The notes: generated by a model not told the origin, from the sequence alone. Shown: positions 1 through 6,251, counted from the stretch's first letter. The stretch: 11,921 nucleotides of DNA from an uncultured Candidatus Melainabacteria bacterium (GCA_934717855.1 CAKUZI010000019.1:1-11921), one strand, 5' to 3'. Program-made: numbers and translations.

Positions 1-46
1 TTGAAGTAGGCAAAAACACTTTAAATAATATAGTTAACTGAAAAAT

Positions 47-52
47 TATAAT
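47..52 (+). promoter_or_regulatory. Candidate -10 box of the first prepilin-like gene
   Basis: A perfect TATAAT lies 23 nt upstream of the ATG at 76, leaving room for a short leader carrying AAGGA. No good -35 hexamer is visible at 16-18 nt, so this rests on the -10 box alone. Confidence 0.35.
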
Positions 53-75
53 AACCAAGAAAGGAAAAATCAATA

Positions 76-834
76 ATGAATGAGAAACATCAAAATCGAA
101 ATTTTGCGTTCACGCTTGCGGAAGTTTTAATAACTCTCGGCATTGTCGGCGTAATTGCTGCATTGACCTTGCCTACGCTTATAAATAATATAAAGCACAA
201 ACAGCTTGAAACTGCTTTTAAAACTGCGTATTCAATTTTTTCACAGGGTTTTATGAATATGATACGCGAAGAAGGAGAGGGAATTACAAAAACTTATGCA
301 GAAAATTTTGATAGCCAATTAAATGTCTACACTAAAGAGGATGAATTTAAAGAAAAGTTTTATAAATATTCTGGGATAAAAGTTATAGGGAAATGCAATT
401 ATGGAAAAATTAATATTAACAACTATAATAATACTGCCAGTGCAAGAGGATATGATGTGATTCAAAAGGTTCAGCCAAAATATGGAAATTTTGACTTATT
501 ATCAAATGGCATGTGTGCAATCGTTTTTATAAATGCTGGACTTCCGATGATATATCTTGATACTAATGGGCAGAAAGGTCCAAATTTGTTTGGACATGAT
601 TTTTTCAATTTTTATATTGACAAAAATGATAATTTGGCTGTATTTAAGATGAGTAAACTTTATACCGAAGAAGAGTTAACTGGTGAAAACGCACCTAATT
701 ATCCAGATTTGGCAGGACATCCATGTTCAAAAAAATCTAAGCAGAGTGCGAATGGTATTGGTTGTTCTTATTATGCTCTAATTAATCAAAATCCAGATGA
801 CCCAACGAAAGGTTATTGGGAAAGTTTGCCATAA
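76..834 (+). CDS. Prepilin-like protein with type IV N-terminal methylation signal
   Basis: A 252-residue protein with a class III (type IV) prepilin signal: a short leader to Ala11, then FTLAE with Glu16 at mature position +5, then a hydrophobic helix to about residue 36. Prepilin peptidase should cut between Ala11 and Phe12, leaving the helix to anchor the protein in the inner membrane or pack it into a pilus or pseudopilus. The C-terminal domain has four cysteines (107, 147, 217, 230) and, at about 160-177, the pattern YLDTNGQKGPN followed by GHDFF. This resembles the Asp/Asn-Gly loop of GspG-like pseudopilins, so a metal site is possible. AAGGA ends 10 nt before the ATG. The gene stands apart from any pilus assembly genes, so its partner machine is unknown. 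The prepilin class is secure; the role (pilus, secretion or DNA uptake) is not. Confidence 0.85.
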   Translation: MNEKHQNRNFAFTLAEVLITLGIVGVIAALTLPTLINNIKHKQLETAFKTAYSIFSQGFMNMIREEGEGITKTYAENFDSQLNVYTKEDEFKEKFYKYSGIKVIGKCNYGKININNYNNTASARGYDVIQKVQPKYGNFDLLSNGMCAIVFINAGLPMIYLDTNGQKGPNLFGHDFFNFYIDKNDNLAVFKMSKLYTEEELTGENAPNYPDLAGHPCSKKSKQSANGIGCSYYALINQNPDDPTKGYWESLP

Positions 835-837
835 AAC

Positions 838-866
838 TTGTATTTCATCTATATTTTTAATATAAT
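838..866 (+). promoter_or_regulatory. Candidate leaderless promoter of kdsA
   Basis: TTGTAT (838-843) is followed after 17 nt by a perfect TATAAT (861-866). Only 6 nt separate the -10 box from the kdsA ATG at 873, so transcription would begin at or next to the start codon. No Shine-Dalgarno sequence lies in between. The -35 box matches the consensus only in its TTG. Confidence 0.5.
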
Positions 867-872
867 TTTCAT

Positions 873-1694
873 ATGAGTATTAAGAAAATAAAATTGAGAG
901 ACTTTGAAATTGGTGGTGACAAGTTGACTATTATTGCCGGTCCTTGCGCTGCTGAAAGTCAAGAAATCCTTGATGAAACAGCTCAAGGTTTAAAGGAAAT
1001 TACAGAAAAATTAGGCATTAATTACATTTTTAAGTCATCTTTTGACAAAGCAAACCGCTCTTCAATCTATTCATACAGAGGACCGGGGTTGGAAAAAGGA
1101 CTTGAAATGCTTCAAGCTGTTAAAGACAAATATGATGTGCCGATTGTGACAGATATTCACAATCCGGATCAGGCTGAACCGGTTAGCGAAGTTGCTGATA
1201 TTTTGCAAATCCCTGCATTTTTATGCAGGCAAACAGATTTGCTTGTTGCGGCAGCAAAAACAGGAAAAATTGTAAACATCAAAAAAGGACAATTTCTTGC
1301 GCCTGAGCAAATGCGAACACTTGTTAAAAAGGTTGAAGAAGCCGGAAACGATAAAATTTTATTAACAGATAGAGGGTGTTCGTTCGGTTACAATAATTTG
1401 GTTGTTGATTACAGAGCTGTTCCGATTATGCAACAATTTGGTTATCCAGTTGTGTTCGATGCTACTCATAGTGTTCAACTCCCTGGGGCTAACGGAACTT
1501 CTTCAGGTGGAGACAGAAGATTTGTTCCTGTTTTGGCAAAAGCTTCAATGGCGGCAGGCGCAAATGCTTTGTTCTTTGAAGTTCATCCAAATCCTGATTG
1601 TGCAAAATGTGACGGGCCTAATATGCTTTTCTTAGACAAGGCAGAAGAAGTTTTCAAAGTATGTAAAGAAATTTTCGAATTGGTGAGAAAATAA
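873..1694 (+). CDS. kdsA: 3-deoxy-8-phosphooctulonate (Kdo-8-P) synthase
   Basis: Cytoplasmic enzyme that condenses phosphoenolpyruvate with arabinose 5-phosphate to Kdo 8-phosphate, the precursor of the Kdo sugars that join lipid A to LPS core. The 273-residue length is normal for the family. Visible family blocks are IIAGPCAAES at 20-29, FKSSFDKANRSS, DIHNPDQ, IVNIKKGQF, LTDRGCSFGYNN, FDATHSVQLPG and FFEVHPNPDCAKCDGPN. Cys25 in GPCAAES is the position that marks the metal-dependent class; the metal-independent E. coli type has Asn there. The other metal ligands (His of DATHS, Glu of FFEVH, Asp of CDGP) are also present. The gene overlaps the next one by one base (TAATG), so the two are probably co-translated. 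It implies an outer membrane with LPS. No ribosome binding site precedes the ATG, which fits the leaderless promoter. Confidence 0.95.
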   Translation: MSIKKIKLRDFEIGGDKLTIIAGPCAAESQEILDETAQGLKEITEKLGINYIFKSSFDKANRSSIYSYRGPGLEKGLEMLQAVKDKYDVPIVTDIHNPDQAEPVSEVADILQIPAFLCRQTDLLVAAAKTGKIVNIKKGQFLAPEQMRTLVKKVEEAGNDKILLTDRGCSFGYNNLVVDYRAVPIMQQFGYPVVFDATHSVQLPGANGTSSGGDRRFVPVLAKASMAAGANALFFEVHPNPDCAKCDGPNMLFLDKAEEVFKVCKEIFELVRK

Positions 1695-2311
1695 TGATAA
1701 TAAAGCAATTTACAGCGGGACTAATCGAAAATAATATGTATCTTGTAGTTGATGAAAAAACTCGAGAAGCTGTACTTATTGATGCACCACAAGATATTCC
1801 GGAAGTGAAAAAATCAGTTGAGGAATTAGGTGCTAAAGTTAAGTACATCTTGATTACTCACGGACATTTTGATCATATTATGGGATTAACTTCTTTGAAA
1901 AAAACATTGAACGCTCCGGCTGTAATTTGCAAGGATGACGTTGTTATTTCGGACAATGTGAACGAATTTACAAGACTTTTTGGAGTTCCTGATATTACCC
2001 CTCCGACTTATGACAAATTTGTTAAAGATGGTGATATTTTGGAAGTTGGCGAAATGAAAGTTAAAGTTATTCAAACTGCAGGTCATACAGAGGGCGGAGT
2101 TTGTTATCTTATTGACGATAGTTTGTTTTCGGGCGATACTTTGTTTAAGCAAAGTGTTGGTAGAACAGATTTGTTTGGCGGAAGTTTTGAAAAAATTCGT
2201 CACAGTGTAAAAGATATTTTGTTTAAACTTGATGAAAATACAAAAGTTTTTCCGGGGCATGGACCAATGACAACAATTGCTTACGAAAAAAAATACAATG
2301 AAATAATTTAG
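1694..2311 (+). CDS. MBL-fold metallohydrolase (glyoxalase II-like)
   Basis: A 205-residue metallo-beta-lactamase-fold hydrolase. The metal-binding motif THGHFDH supplies His56, His58, Asp60 and His61; further ligands are His131 (AGHTEGG), Asp148 (SGDTLF) and His189 (PGHGP). The run GDTLF-GRTDLFGGS and the small size match the glyoxalase II-like subgroup (YcbL type), which hydrolyses thioesters such as S-lactoylglutathione or related acyl thiols. It lacks the C-terminal helical domain of classical GloB, so the true substrate cannot be named. The start overlaps the kdsA stop, and GGTGAG just upstream can act as ribosome binding site. Pairing with kdsA looks like operon convenience; no pathway link is evident. 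Confidence 0.85.
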   Translation: MIIKQFTAGLIENNMYLVVDEKTREAVLIDAPQDIPEVKKSVEELGAKVKYILITHGHFDHIMGLTSLKKTLNAPAVICKDDVVISDNVNEFTRLFGVPDITPPTYDKFVKDGDILEVGEMKVKVIQTAGHTEGGVCYLIDDSLFSGDTLFKQSVGRTDLFGGSFEKIRHSVKDILFKLDENTKVFPGHGPMTTIAYEKKYNEII

Positions 2312-2321
2312 TATAAATATT

Positions 2322-2400
2322 CTCGCTCATTGAGGTGAGGAATAAGTTGTACACAAGCTGAGGCGAGTGTCACAAATTCAAATTAGGTGGTTAAACCCTT
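2322..2400 (+). promoter_or_regulatory. Foldable leader upstream of pheS (candidate cis-regulatory RNA)
   Basis: The 112-nt gap before pheS can fold. CTCGCTCA (2322-2329) pairs with TGAGGCGAG (2359-2367) with one bulged G, and a small inner hairpin AGTTG/CAAGCT closes the top. CTCGC can instead pair with GTGAG (2335-2339), so two exclusive folds are possible. Downstream lies AGGTGGTTAAACC (2385-2397), which contains TGGT, complementary to an ACCA tRNA 3' end. This loosely recalls a T-box, but a standard Stem I is absent. It may also be a dispersed repeat. Confidence 0.3.
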
Positions 2401-2423
2401 AAAAATTAAAAAGAAGGTAAAAC

Positions 2424-3458
2424 ATGAAAGAACAACTTGAAAAAATATATGCAAATGCAACGGAAGATTTAGCTAAAGCTACTTCTATCAATGATATTGA
2501 AGAAATTCGCGGTAAATATTTGAGCCGTAAGGGTGAATTCAATGAAATAAAGAAAAATTTAAAAAACTTATCAAACGATGACAAAAGGATTGTAGGTTCT
2601 CTTGCAAATGAAATTACTAAAAAGCTTGAAGAGGGCTTGAGAGCTAAACATGATGAGTTTTATAGAAAAGAATTGAATGAAAAATTGAAACAGGAAAGGA
2701 TAGATATTACTCTTCCGGGCCAATATACTCAAATGGGTAGAGTTCATCCACTTACGTCAACAACAAGCGAAATTACTGCAATTTTTCAAAATCTTGGATT
2801 TTCTGTTGTTCCACAAGCTAATGCGCCGGAAGTTGAAACTGAATATTTTAACTTTGATGCGTTAAATGTTCCGAAAGATCACCCTGCGCGTGATGTTCAG
2901 GATACATTTTATACAGAAATTGCGAAAAACGTTGTTTTGAGAAGTCAAACTTCAAACGCTCAAATTCACGCAATGGAAGGCAAAAATCCACCTATCAGAA
3001 TTATTTCTCCTGGTAGAGTTTATAGAAACGAAAACATTAATGCTCGTAAAAATAATTTCTTCCACCAAATTGAAGGGCTTTATGTTGATAAAGATATAAC
3101 TTTCGGAGATTTGAAAGGCGTTTTGAACGAATTTATCAGAACATATTTTGGAGCAAGCAGACCTACAAGATTTAGAAGTAGTTTCTTCCCATTCACAGAA
3201 CCATCTGCAGAAGTTGATGTTCAATGCATTATGTGTGAGGGTAAAGGTTGCAGAACTTGCTCTGGCACTGGCTGGTTAGAAGTGTTGGGATGCGGAATGG
3301 TAGATCCGAATGTTTTGAGAGGTGTTGGAATTGATCCTGATGTTTATACCGGTTTTGCATTCGGTATGGGTGTAGAAAGATTGGCAATGCTTAAATACGC
3401 AATTGACGACATCAGATTATTCTTTAATGACGATGTAAGATTTTTGAAACAGTTCTAG
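2424..3458 (+). CDS. pheS: Phenylalanine--tRNA ligase alpha subunit
   Basis: Catalytic alpha subunit of the (alpha-beta)2 PheRS, which charges tRNA-Phe in the cytoplasm. The 344-residue length is normal. The N-terminal coiled-coil arm (about 1-90) is followed by the class II core: HPARDVQDTFY (153-163), GRVYRNENINARKN then FFHQIEG (197-218), FPFTEPSAEVDVQ, and GFAFGMGVERLAM as motif 3. A zinc-ribbon-like insert CIMCEGKGCRTC (Cys268, 271, 276, 279) precedes GTGWLEVLGCGMVDPNVL, as in many bacterial PheS. The motif 2 loop has NARKNN where the E. coli type has a Thr-His pair. GAAGG sits about 7 nt before the ATG. No pheT follows: the gene ends at a terminator, so the beta subunit must be encoded elsewhere. 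Confidence 0.96.
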   Translation: MKEQLEKIYANATEDLAKATSINDIEEIRGKYLSRKGEFNEIKKNLKNLSNDDKRIVGSLANEITKKLEEGLRAKHDEFYRKELNEKLKQERIDITLPGQYTQMGRVHPLTSTTSEITAIFQNLGFSVVPQANAPEVETEYFNFDALNVPKDHPARDVQDTFYTEIAKNVVLRSQTSNAQIHAMEGKNPPIRIISPGRVYRNENINARKNNFFHQIEGLYVDKDITFGDLKGVLNEFIRTYFGASRPTRFRSSFFPFTEPSAEVDVQCIMCEGKGCRTCSGTGWLEVLGCGMVDPNVLRGVGIDPDVYTGFAFGMGVERLAMLKYAIDDIRLFFNDDVRFLKQF

Positions 3459-3475
3459 TTGAAACTTCTAATAAG

Positions 3476-3502
3476 AAAAAGACCTCATTGAGGTCTTTTT
3501 TT
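3476..3502. terminator. Bidirectional intrinsic terminator between pheS and the leftward prepilin gene
   Basis: AAAAAGACCTC and GAGGTCTTTTTTT form a perfect stem around a 3-nt ATT loop. There is a T run on the right for pheS and, on the other strand, one for the leftward prepilin-like gene whose stop begins at 3506. It serves two convergent genes. Confidence 0.9.
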
Positions 3503-3503
3503 A

Positions 3504-4148
3504 TTACCAATCCCAAAATGGGTAATCTTTAGGTATTTTCCAGTCATTTAATTGTATAATTTTTGTGGCATTATGAGAAGAATTGTATAATCCCTCAGGA
3601 GTACCATCCCAAGCAGCGCTTACATAGGGTTCCATTCCCTTTCCTTTGAAGTAAATGTTCCGATTTCCAGATGCTCCAGTTGTGTAGAAACCAAAATAAA
3701 AACAATTTTTACCTAATTTTTTATTTTTTAATGCATTTTTATTGATGTATAAGATAATATCTCGACAATTATATGAAAATTTAGCTATTGATCCATTAGC
3801 TAGATTTACTGCAAAAAAATCTGTTTCAGCGGGATTGTCTATGTAAGAAGTTGATTTTAAATAGTTTTTGAAATATCTTTCGTAAATTGATTTATTGCAT
3901 TCTATGCTAGAAGATGTTGTATCTGAACAGGACCTAGCAAGTGCCATATTCAATTCATCAAGCCCTCCTTCTTCAATTGCAGACATTTGAATTGCCTCAT
4001 TCATTATTGAGTAGAAACTTTTTAGTTTTGTTTCTATTACTTGTTTTTGATGATGTTCTATAAGTACAGGCATAGTTAATGCTGCAACTATTCCAATTAT
4101 GCCAAGCGTTATTAAAACTTCAGCTAAAGTGAATGCGAATTTTTTCAT
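3504..4148 (-). CDS. Prepilin-like protein with type IV N-terminal methylation signal
   Basis: From the ATG at 4148 the product is 214 residues: MKKFA, then FTLAEVLITLGIIGIVAALT, with predicted cleavage after Ala5 and Glu10 at mature +5. The first 40 residues closely match those of the prepilin-like protein at 76-834. Later parts differ, except for a degraded version of the same core (ILYINKNALK, then KLGKNCFYFGF, against IYLDTNGQK, then FGHDFFNF). It ends in aromatic residues, FWDW. An ATG at 4181 would add 11 basic residues, but it lies inside the predicted -10 box, and AGAAGAAAG sits directly before 4148, so the shorter form is preferred. It diverges from the XRE-type regulator, which may control it. 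Its pilus or secretion role is unknown. Confidence 0.85.
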   Translation of the reverse strand: MKKFAFTLAEVLITLGIIGIVAALTMPVLIEHHQKQVIETKLKSFYSIMNEAIQMSAIEEGGLDELNMALARSCSDTTSSSIECNKSIYERYFKNYLKSTSYIDNPAETDFFAVNLANGSIAKFSYNCRDIILYINKNALKNKKLGKNCFYFGFYTTGASGNRNIYFKGKGMEPYVSAAWDGTPEGLYNSSHNATKIIQLNDWKIPKDYPFWDW

Positions 4149-4179
4149 CTTTCTTCTTCTATGTGATGGGACACTTCTC

Positions 4180-4208
4180 ATTATTGCATATATTTATTTG
4201 GTTTTCAA
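4180..4208 (-). promoter_or_regulatory. Promoter of the leftward prepilin-like gene
   Basis: On the minus strand TTGAAA (4208-4203) is followed by a 17-nt spacer and AATAAT (4185-4180), near the sigma-70 consensus. Transcription would start near 4173. That excludes the ATG at 4181 and leaves a roughly 25-nt leader with a purine-rich ribosome binding site. Confidence 0.6.
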
Positions 4209-4218
4209 GATGTTTCTT

Positions 4219-4259
4219 TGTGTTACATTAAGAAATTTAGGTATGTTTATTGTAACACA
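4219..4259. promoter_or_regulatory. 9-bp inverted repeat TGTGTTACA / TGTAACACA in the divergent control region
   Basis: TGTGTTACA (4219-4227) and TGTAACACA (4251-4259) are perfect inverted arms separated by 23 nt. They lie just upstream of the prepilin -35 box and about 60 nt upstream of the regulator -10 box. The placement suits an activator site or a looped operator. The binding protein is unknown, and the adjacent XRE regulator is the obvious candidate. Confidence 0.5.
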
Positions 4260-4290
4260 TTATCATTGTTAATGCAATACATCAATTTCT

Positions 4291-4305
4291 ATATGTAGTA
4301 CATAT
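4291..4305. promoter_or_regulatory. 15-bp palindrome over the -35 region of the XRE regulator gene
   Basis: ATATGTA-G-TACATAT is a perfect palindrome around one central base. The regulator's TATAAT lies 16 nt downstream, so the palindrome occupies the place of the -35 box, where no good hexamer exists. A symmetric site of this size at this spot is typical of XRE-family autoregulation; the binding itself is inferred. Confidence 0.5.
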
Positions 4306-4321
4306 TTAATAAAAAATGCAA

Positions 4322-4327
4322 TATAAT
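4322..4327 (+). promoter_or_regulatory. -10 box of the XRE regulator gene
   Basis: A perfect TATAAT overlaps an in-frame ATG at 4326, so that ATG cannot be in the transcript if this is the -10 box. Transcription near 4334 leaves the ATGs at 4341 and 4350 as starts, with almost no leader. Confidence 0.45.
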
Positions 4328-4340
4328 GTTTAATTATTAT

Positions 4341-4652
4341 ATGAAAAAGATGTTTGGTCAGAGATTAAGAGAGTTGCGAGTTGCAAAAAAATTGACGCAG
4401 GAAACAGTGGCTGAATTGATAGATATTCAACCTGAGAATTACTCTCGAATTGAAAACGGTTTGTCATTTCCGAAACCAGAGAATATTGTTAAATTAAGCA
4501 AAGTTCTTGGAGTTGAAATTGCGGAATTGTTTCAATTTTCCCATCTTAATGATTATGAAAAAATTTTAGATACAATTATAGAAAAGTTGAAATCTGACAA
4601 AGATACAACAATTATTACATATAAGTTTTTGAAAAGTTTGGGAAAATTGTAG
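4341..4652 (+). CDS. XRE/Cro-CI family helix-turn-helix regulator
   Basis: A 103-residue DNA-binding protein. The N-terminal half is one HTH_3 (XRE) domain at about 5-65: FGQRLRELRVAKKLTQ, then ETVAELIDIQPENYSRIENG as the helix-turn-helix, then PKPENIVKLSKVLGVEIAELF. The remaining tail of about 35 residues is charged and helical (DYEKILDTIIEKLKSDKD), perhaps for dimerisation. There is no sensor or protease domain, so it is probably a simple homodimeric repressor or activator. Starts at 4326, 4341 and 4350 are possible and none has a Shine-Dalgarno sequence. I chose 4341 because 4326 falls inside the -10 box. Two inverted repeats in its upstream region suggest autoregulation and control of the divergent prepilin-like gene. 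Confidence 0.85.
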   Translation: MKKMFGQRLRELRVAKKLTQETVAELIDIQPENYSRIENGLSFPKPENIVKLSKVLGVEIAELFQFSHLNDYEKILDTIIEKLKSDKDTTIITYKFLKSLGKL

Positions 4653-4666
4653 AATTTTGGTGTTAA

Positions 4667-4738
4667 AACCCTCTCCCGCATTCGTAATGCTCACTTGAGT
4701 TCGCAAACGACTGCTCCCTCTCACAAAGAGAGAGGGTT
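4667..4738. repeat. Left inverted repeat of the DUF559 module
   Basis: A 72-bp element that begins AACCCTCTCCCGCATT and ends GAGAGGGTT, so its own ends form a 9-bp inverted repeat. Its inner half is a tight hairpin: CCCTCTC (4716-4722) and GAGAGGG (4730-4736). It recurs in inverted orientation at 5113-5183. Its last two bases are the first two of the DUF559 stop codon on the minus strand. Confidence 0.8.
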
Positions 4739-5090
4739 AAAGTTTATTATATTCTTCTAATATTTTTAACAAAACACCATCAATGTTATTTGTAATTTCG
4801 TTATCCCAAAATCTTAAAACTTTATATCCTAGCTTATTTAAATCTTCAGTTCGTTTATTGTCATATTTAATATTATCAAAATGCTGTGAGCCATCAAGTT
4901 CAATAACTAATTTTTTGGAGAGTGCTATAAAATCTACAACATATCTTCCAATCGGAACTTGTCGTCTAAATTTAATACCGTTTAAGCGTTTTGCTCTAAT
5001 TCTTTGCCATAAAATATTTTCACAATCAGTTTGATTGCTTCTTAAGTTTTTCGCATTTGTTAGAGATTTTTCAAAATAAAATCTATCCAT
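4737..5090 (-). CDS. DUF559 endonuclease-like protein (VSR / PD-(D/E)XK fold)
   Basis: A 117-residue protein whose core is typical of DUF559: AKNLRSNQTDCENILWQRIR, then LNGIKFRRQVPIGRYVVDF, then KLVIELDGSQHFD, and YKVLRFWDNEI. The Asp of VVDF with the Glu and Asp of IELDGSQH correspond to the catalytic residues of the very-short-patch-repair / restriction endonuclease-like fold, so it should bind and perhaps cut or nick DNA. No biological role is established for the family. The frame runs 21 codons further up to an ATG at 5153, but that part is translated repeat (CSLSQGERGC) and is rejected. From 5090 the length fits the family. There is no ribosome binding site; TATAAT ends 7 nt before the ATG. 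Both ends of the gene touch copies of one inverted repeat, suggesting that gene and repeats move as a unit. Confidence 0.85.
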   Translation of the reverse strand: MDRFYFEKSLTNAKNLRSNQTDCENILWQRIRAKRLNGIKFRRQVPIGRYVVDFIALSKKLVIELDGSQHFDNIKYDNKRTEDLNKLGYKVLRFWDNEITNNIDGVLLKILEEYNKL

Positions 5091-5097
5091 ATAATAA

Positions 5098-5103
5098 TTA
5101 TAG
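5098..5103 (-). promoter_or_regulatory. Candidate -10 box of the DUF559 gene (leaderless)
   Basis: On the minus strand TATAAT is followed by TATTAT and then the ATG at 5090, a 6-nt gap. The -35 position falls inside the right inverted repeat and has no good hexamer. It lies in the short unique stretch between repeat and gene. Confidence 0.35.
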
Positions 5104-5112
5104 TACAAACAT

Positions 5113-5183
5113 CCCCTCTCTCCTTGTGAGAGGGAGCAGTTGTTCGTGAGCATGTGCGAACGTTACAAATGCGGGAGAGGGTT
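5113..5183. repeat. Right inverted repeat of the DUF559 module
   Basis: A 71-bp reverse-complement copy of the element at 4667-4738. The outermost 21 bases differ at one position, and the innermost 26 or so (CTGCTCCCTCTCACAA onward) at one position. The middle of about 23 bases is diverged. It contains its own hairpin CCCTCTC (5114-5120) / GAGAGGG (5128-5134) and ends 10 bp before the SIS-gene stop codon. No target-site duplication is visible outside the two repeats. Confidence 0.8.
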
Positions 5184-5192
5184 CACTCAAAC

Positions 5193-6251
5193 TTACTGTA
5201 CAACCTTATGCAAACCGTGTGGTTTGTCAACATTTCTGCCCAATGCGGTTGCTATTTCGAGTGCCAAAAGTTGGCAAATTACGACTAGGCAGAACGATTT
5301 AACGATTTCGCTTTCGCATTTTATGTCAATGTTGAATTTTGGTGTAAGTTTATCGTTTGTGCAACCGATTATCGACAATGGTGGATTGTAATCTTCTGTG
5401 ATTTTACTCAAATTCTTAATTGCAGTATAGCTTAATTCGTTTACTGAGATATGTACCATTGCGGGTTTGTTGTTTAAAATGGCAACGTGTCCATGCATAA
5501 ACTCACCTAAAATATTTGAGTAAACATTGATATAAGAAGTTTCTTTGATTTTTAAAGATGCTTCTTTTGCTATTGCGTAAGAAATTCCGTCAGCGGTAAT
5601 TACAATGTTTTTAAACTTAGCTAAAAACTTTGCCATTTCTTTTATTTCATGGTGAAGTGCATAAGCTTTTTTTATATATTCAGGTAAAGTTTTCAAAGCA
5701 TTAATATAGTGTGAAATATCAATTCCTTTGTGTGCGGAATATTTTAGAACAAGCAATGTGCAACAAAGCATTTGAGTTGTGAGTGATTTTGTTGCTGCTA
5801 TGCTTTTTTCTTCTCCTGCGCAACAGTCAATTTTAAAGTCAGAAGCTTCCCAAATTGTTGATCCTTTTTTATTTGTTATACAAAGTGTACGCATCCCAAA
5901 TTCTTTTGCTTTTCTTAAGGCTGAATTTGTGTCTGATGTTTCACCGGATTGTGTTATAAATACGTATAAAATATCGTTATCGTGAGGGACAACAACTTTT
6001 AGTAAAAATTCGCTTGAATAAATTGCTCTTGCTTCAATTTCAGCAACATTGCCAAACAAGTCTGCAGCAAATCTTGCGCAGTGGTATGAAGAACCGCTTG
6101 CGACAAATATAACTTTTTGAATATCAACTGGAATATCAAATAAAATATAATTGTCGTCATTGACGTGTGTTTCTAAGAGGTTTTTCAGAACTTCCGCCTG
6201 TTCAAAAATCTCTGTTTCCATACTTGATGTTTTGTGTGAATTGAATAACAT
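5193..6251 (-). CDS. Double-SIS sugar-phosphate isomerase (GlmS isomerase-domain homologue)
   Basis: A 352-residue protein made of two SIS domains (about 35-175 and 200-345). It corresponds to the C-terminal isomerase half of GlmS but has no N-terminal glutaminase domain. Family motifs are VASGSSYHCARFA (50-62), TQSGETSDTNSALRKAK (100-116), CAGEEKSIAATKSLTTQ (144-160), KIKETSYINVYSNILGEFMHG (234-254, broken here by no gap) and the tail DKPHGLHKVVQ. Glu237, His253 and Lys349 line up with the catalytic Glu, His and C-terminal Lys of E. coli GlmS, so an aldose-ketose isomerase reaction on an amino-sugar or fructosamine phosphate is plausible. It could be a NagB-II-type glucosamine-6-phosphate deaminase/isomerase, an AgaS relative or an FrlB-type deglycase. 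AAAGGA lies about 11 nt before the ATG; a second Met at residue 11 is an alternative start. Confidence 0.75.
   Translation of the reverse strand: MLFNSHKTSSMETEIFEQAEVLKNLLETHVNDDNYILFDIPVDIQKVIFVASGSSYHCARFAADLFGNVAEIEARAIYSSEFLLKVVVPHDNDILYVFITQSGETSDTNSALRKAKEFGMRTLCITNKKGSTIWEASDFKIDCCAGEEKSIAATKSLTTQMLCCTLLVLKYSAHKGIDISHYINALKTLPEYIKKAYALHHEIKEMAKFLAKFKNIVITADGISYAIAKEASLKIKETSYINVYSNILGEFMHGHVAILNNKPAMVHISVNELSYTAIKNLSKITEDYNPPLSIIGCTNDKLTPKFNIDIKCESEIVKSFCLVVICQLLALEIATALGRNVDKPHGLHKVVQ

Noticed and set aside
1886..2260. A 124-codon open frame on the minus strand inside the hydrolase gene
   Set aside because: It lies antisense to an intact conserved gene, has Phe/Asn/Lys-heavy composition typical of antisense translation, and no ribosome binding site or family match. 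Similar shadows inside pheS, folP and gatB were dropped for the same reason.
2312..2423. A standard T-box riboswitch before pheS
   Set aside because: The leader is too short for the usual Stem I with specifier loop, and the T-box sequence is only loosely matched; kept as an undefined foldable leader.
4149..4181. An upstream ATG adding 11 basic residues to the leftward prepilin-like protein
   Set aside because: It overlaps the predicted -10 box, whereas the ATG at 4148 directly follows a purine-rich ribosome binding site and gives a normal short prepilin leader.
5091..5153. An upstream ATG that would lengthen the DUF559 protein by 21 residues
   Set aside because: The added residues are a translation of the inverted repeat and of a TATAAT-containing spacer; the family starts at the shorter Met.
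4667..5183. A classical insertion sequence
   Set aside because: There is no transposase-type DDE or HUH motif and no target-site duplication outside the inverted repeats.
4667..5183. A CRISPR array from the CCCTCTC repeats
   Set aside because: There are only two long copies, in inverted orientation and with a gene between them; no regular spacing and no cas gene.
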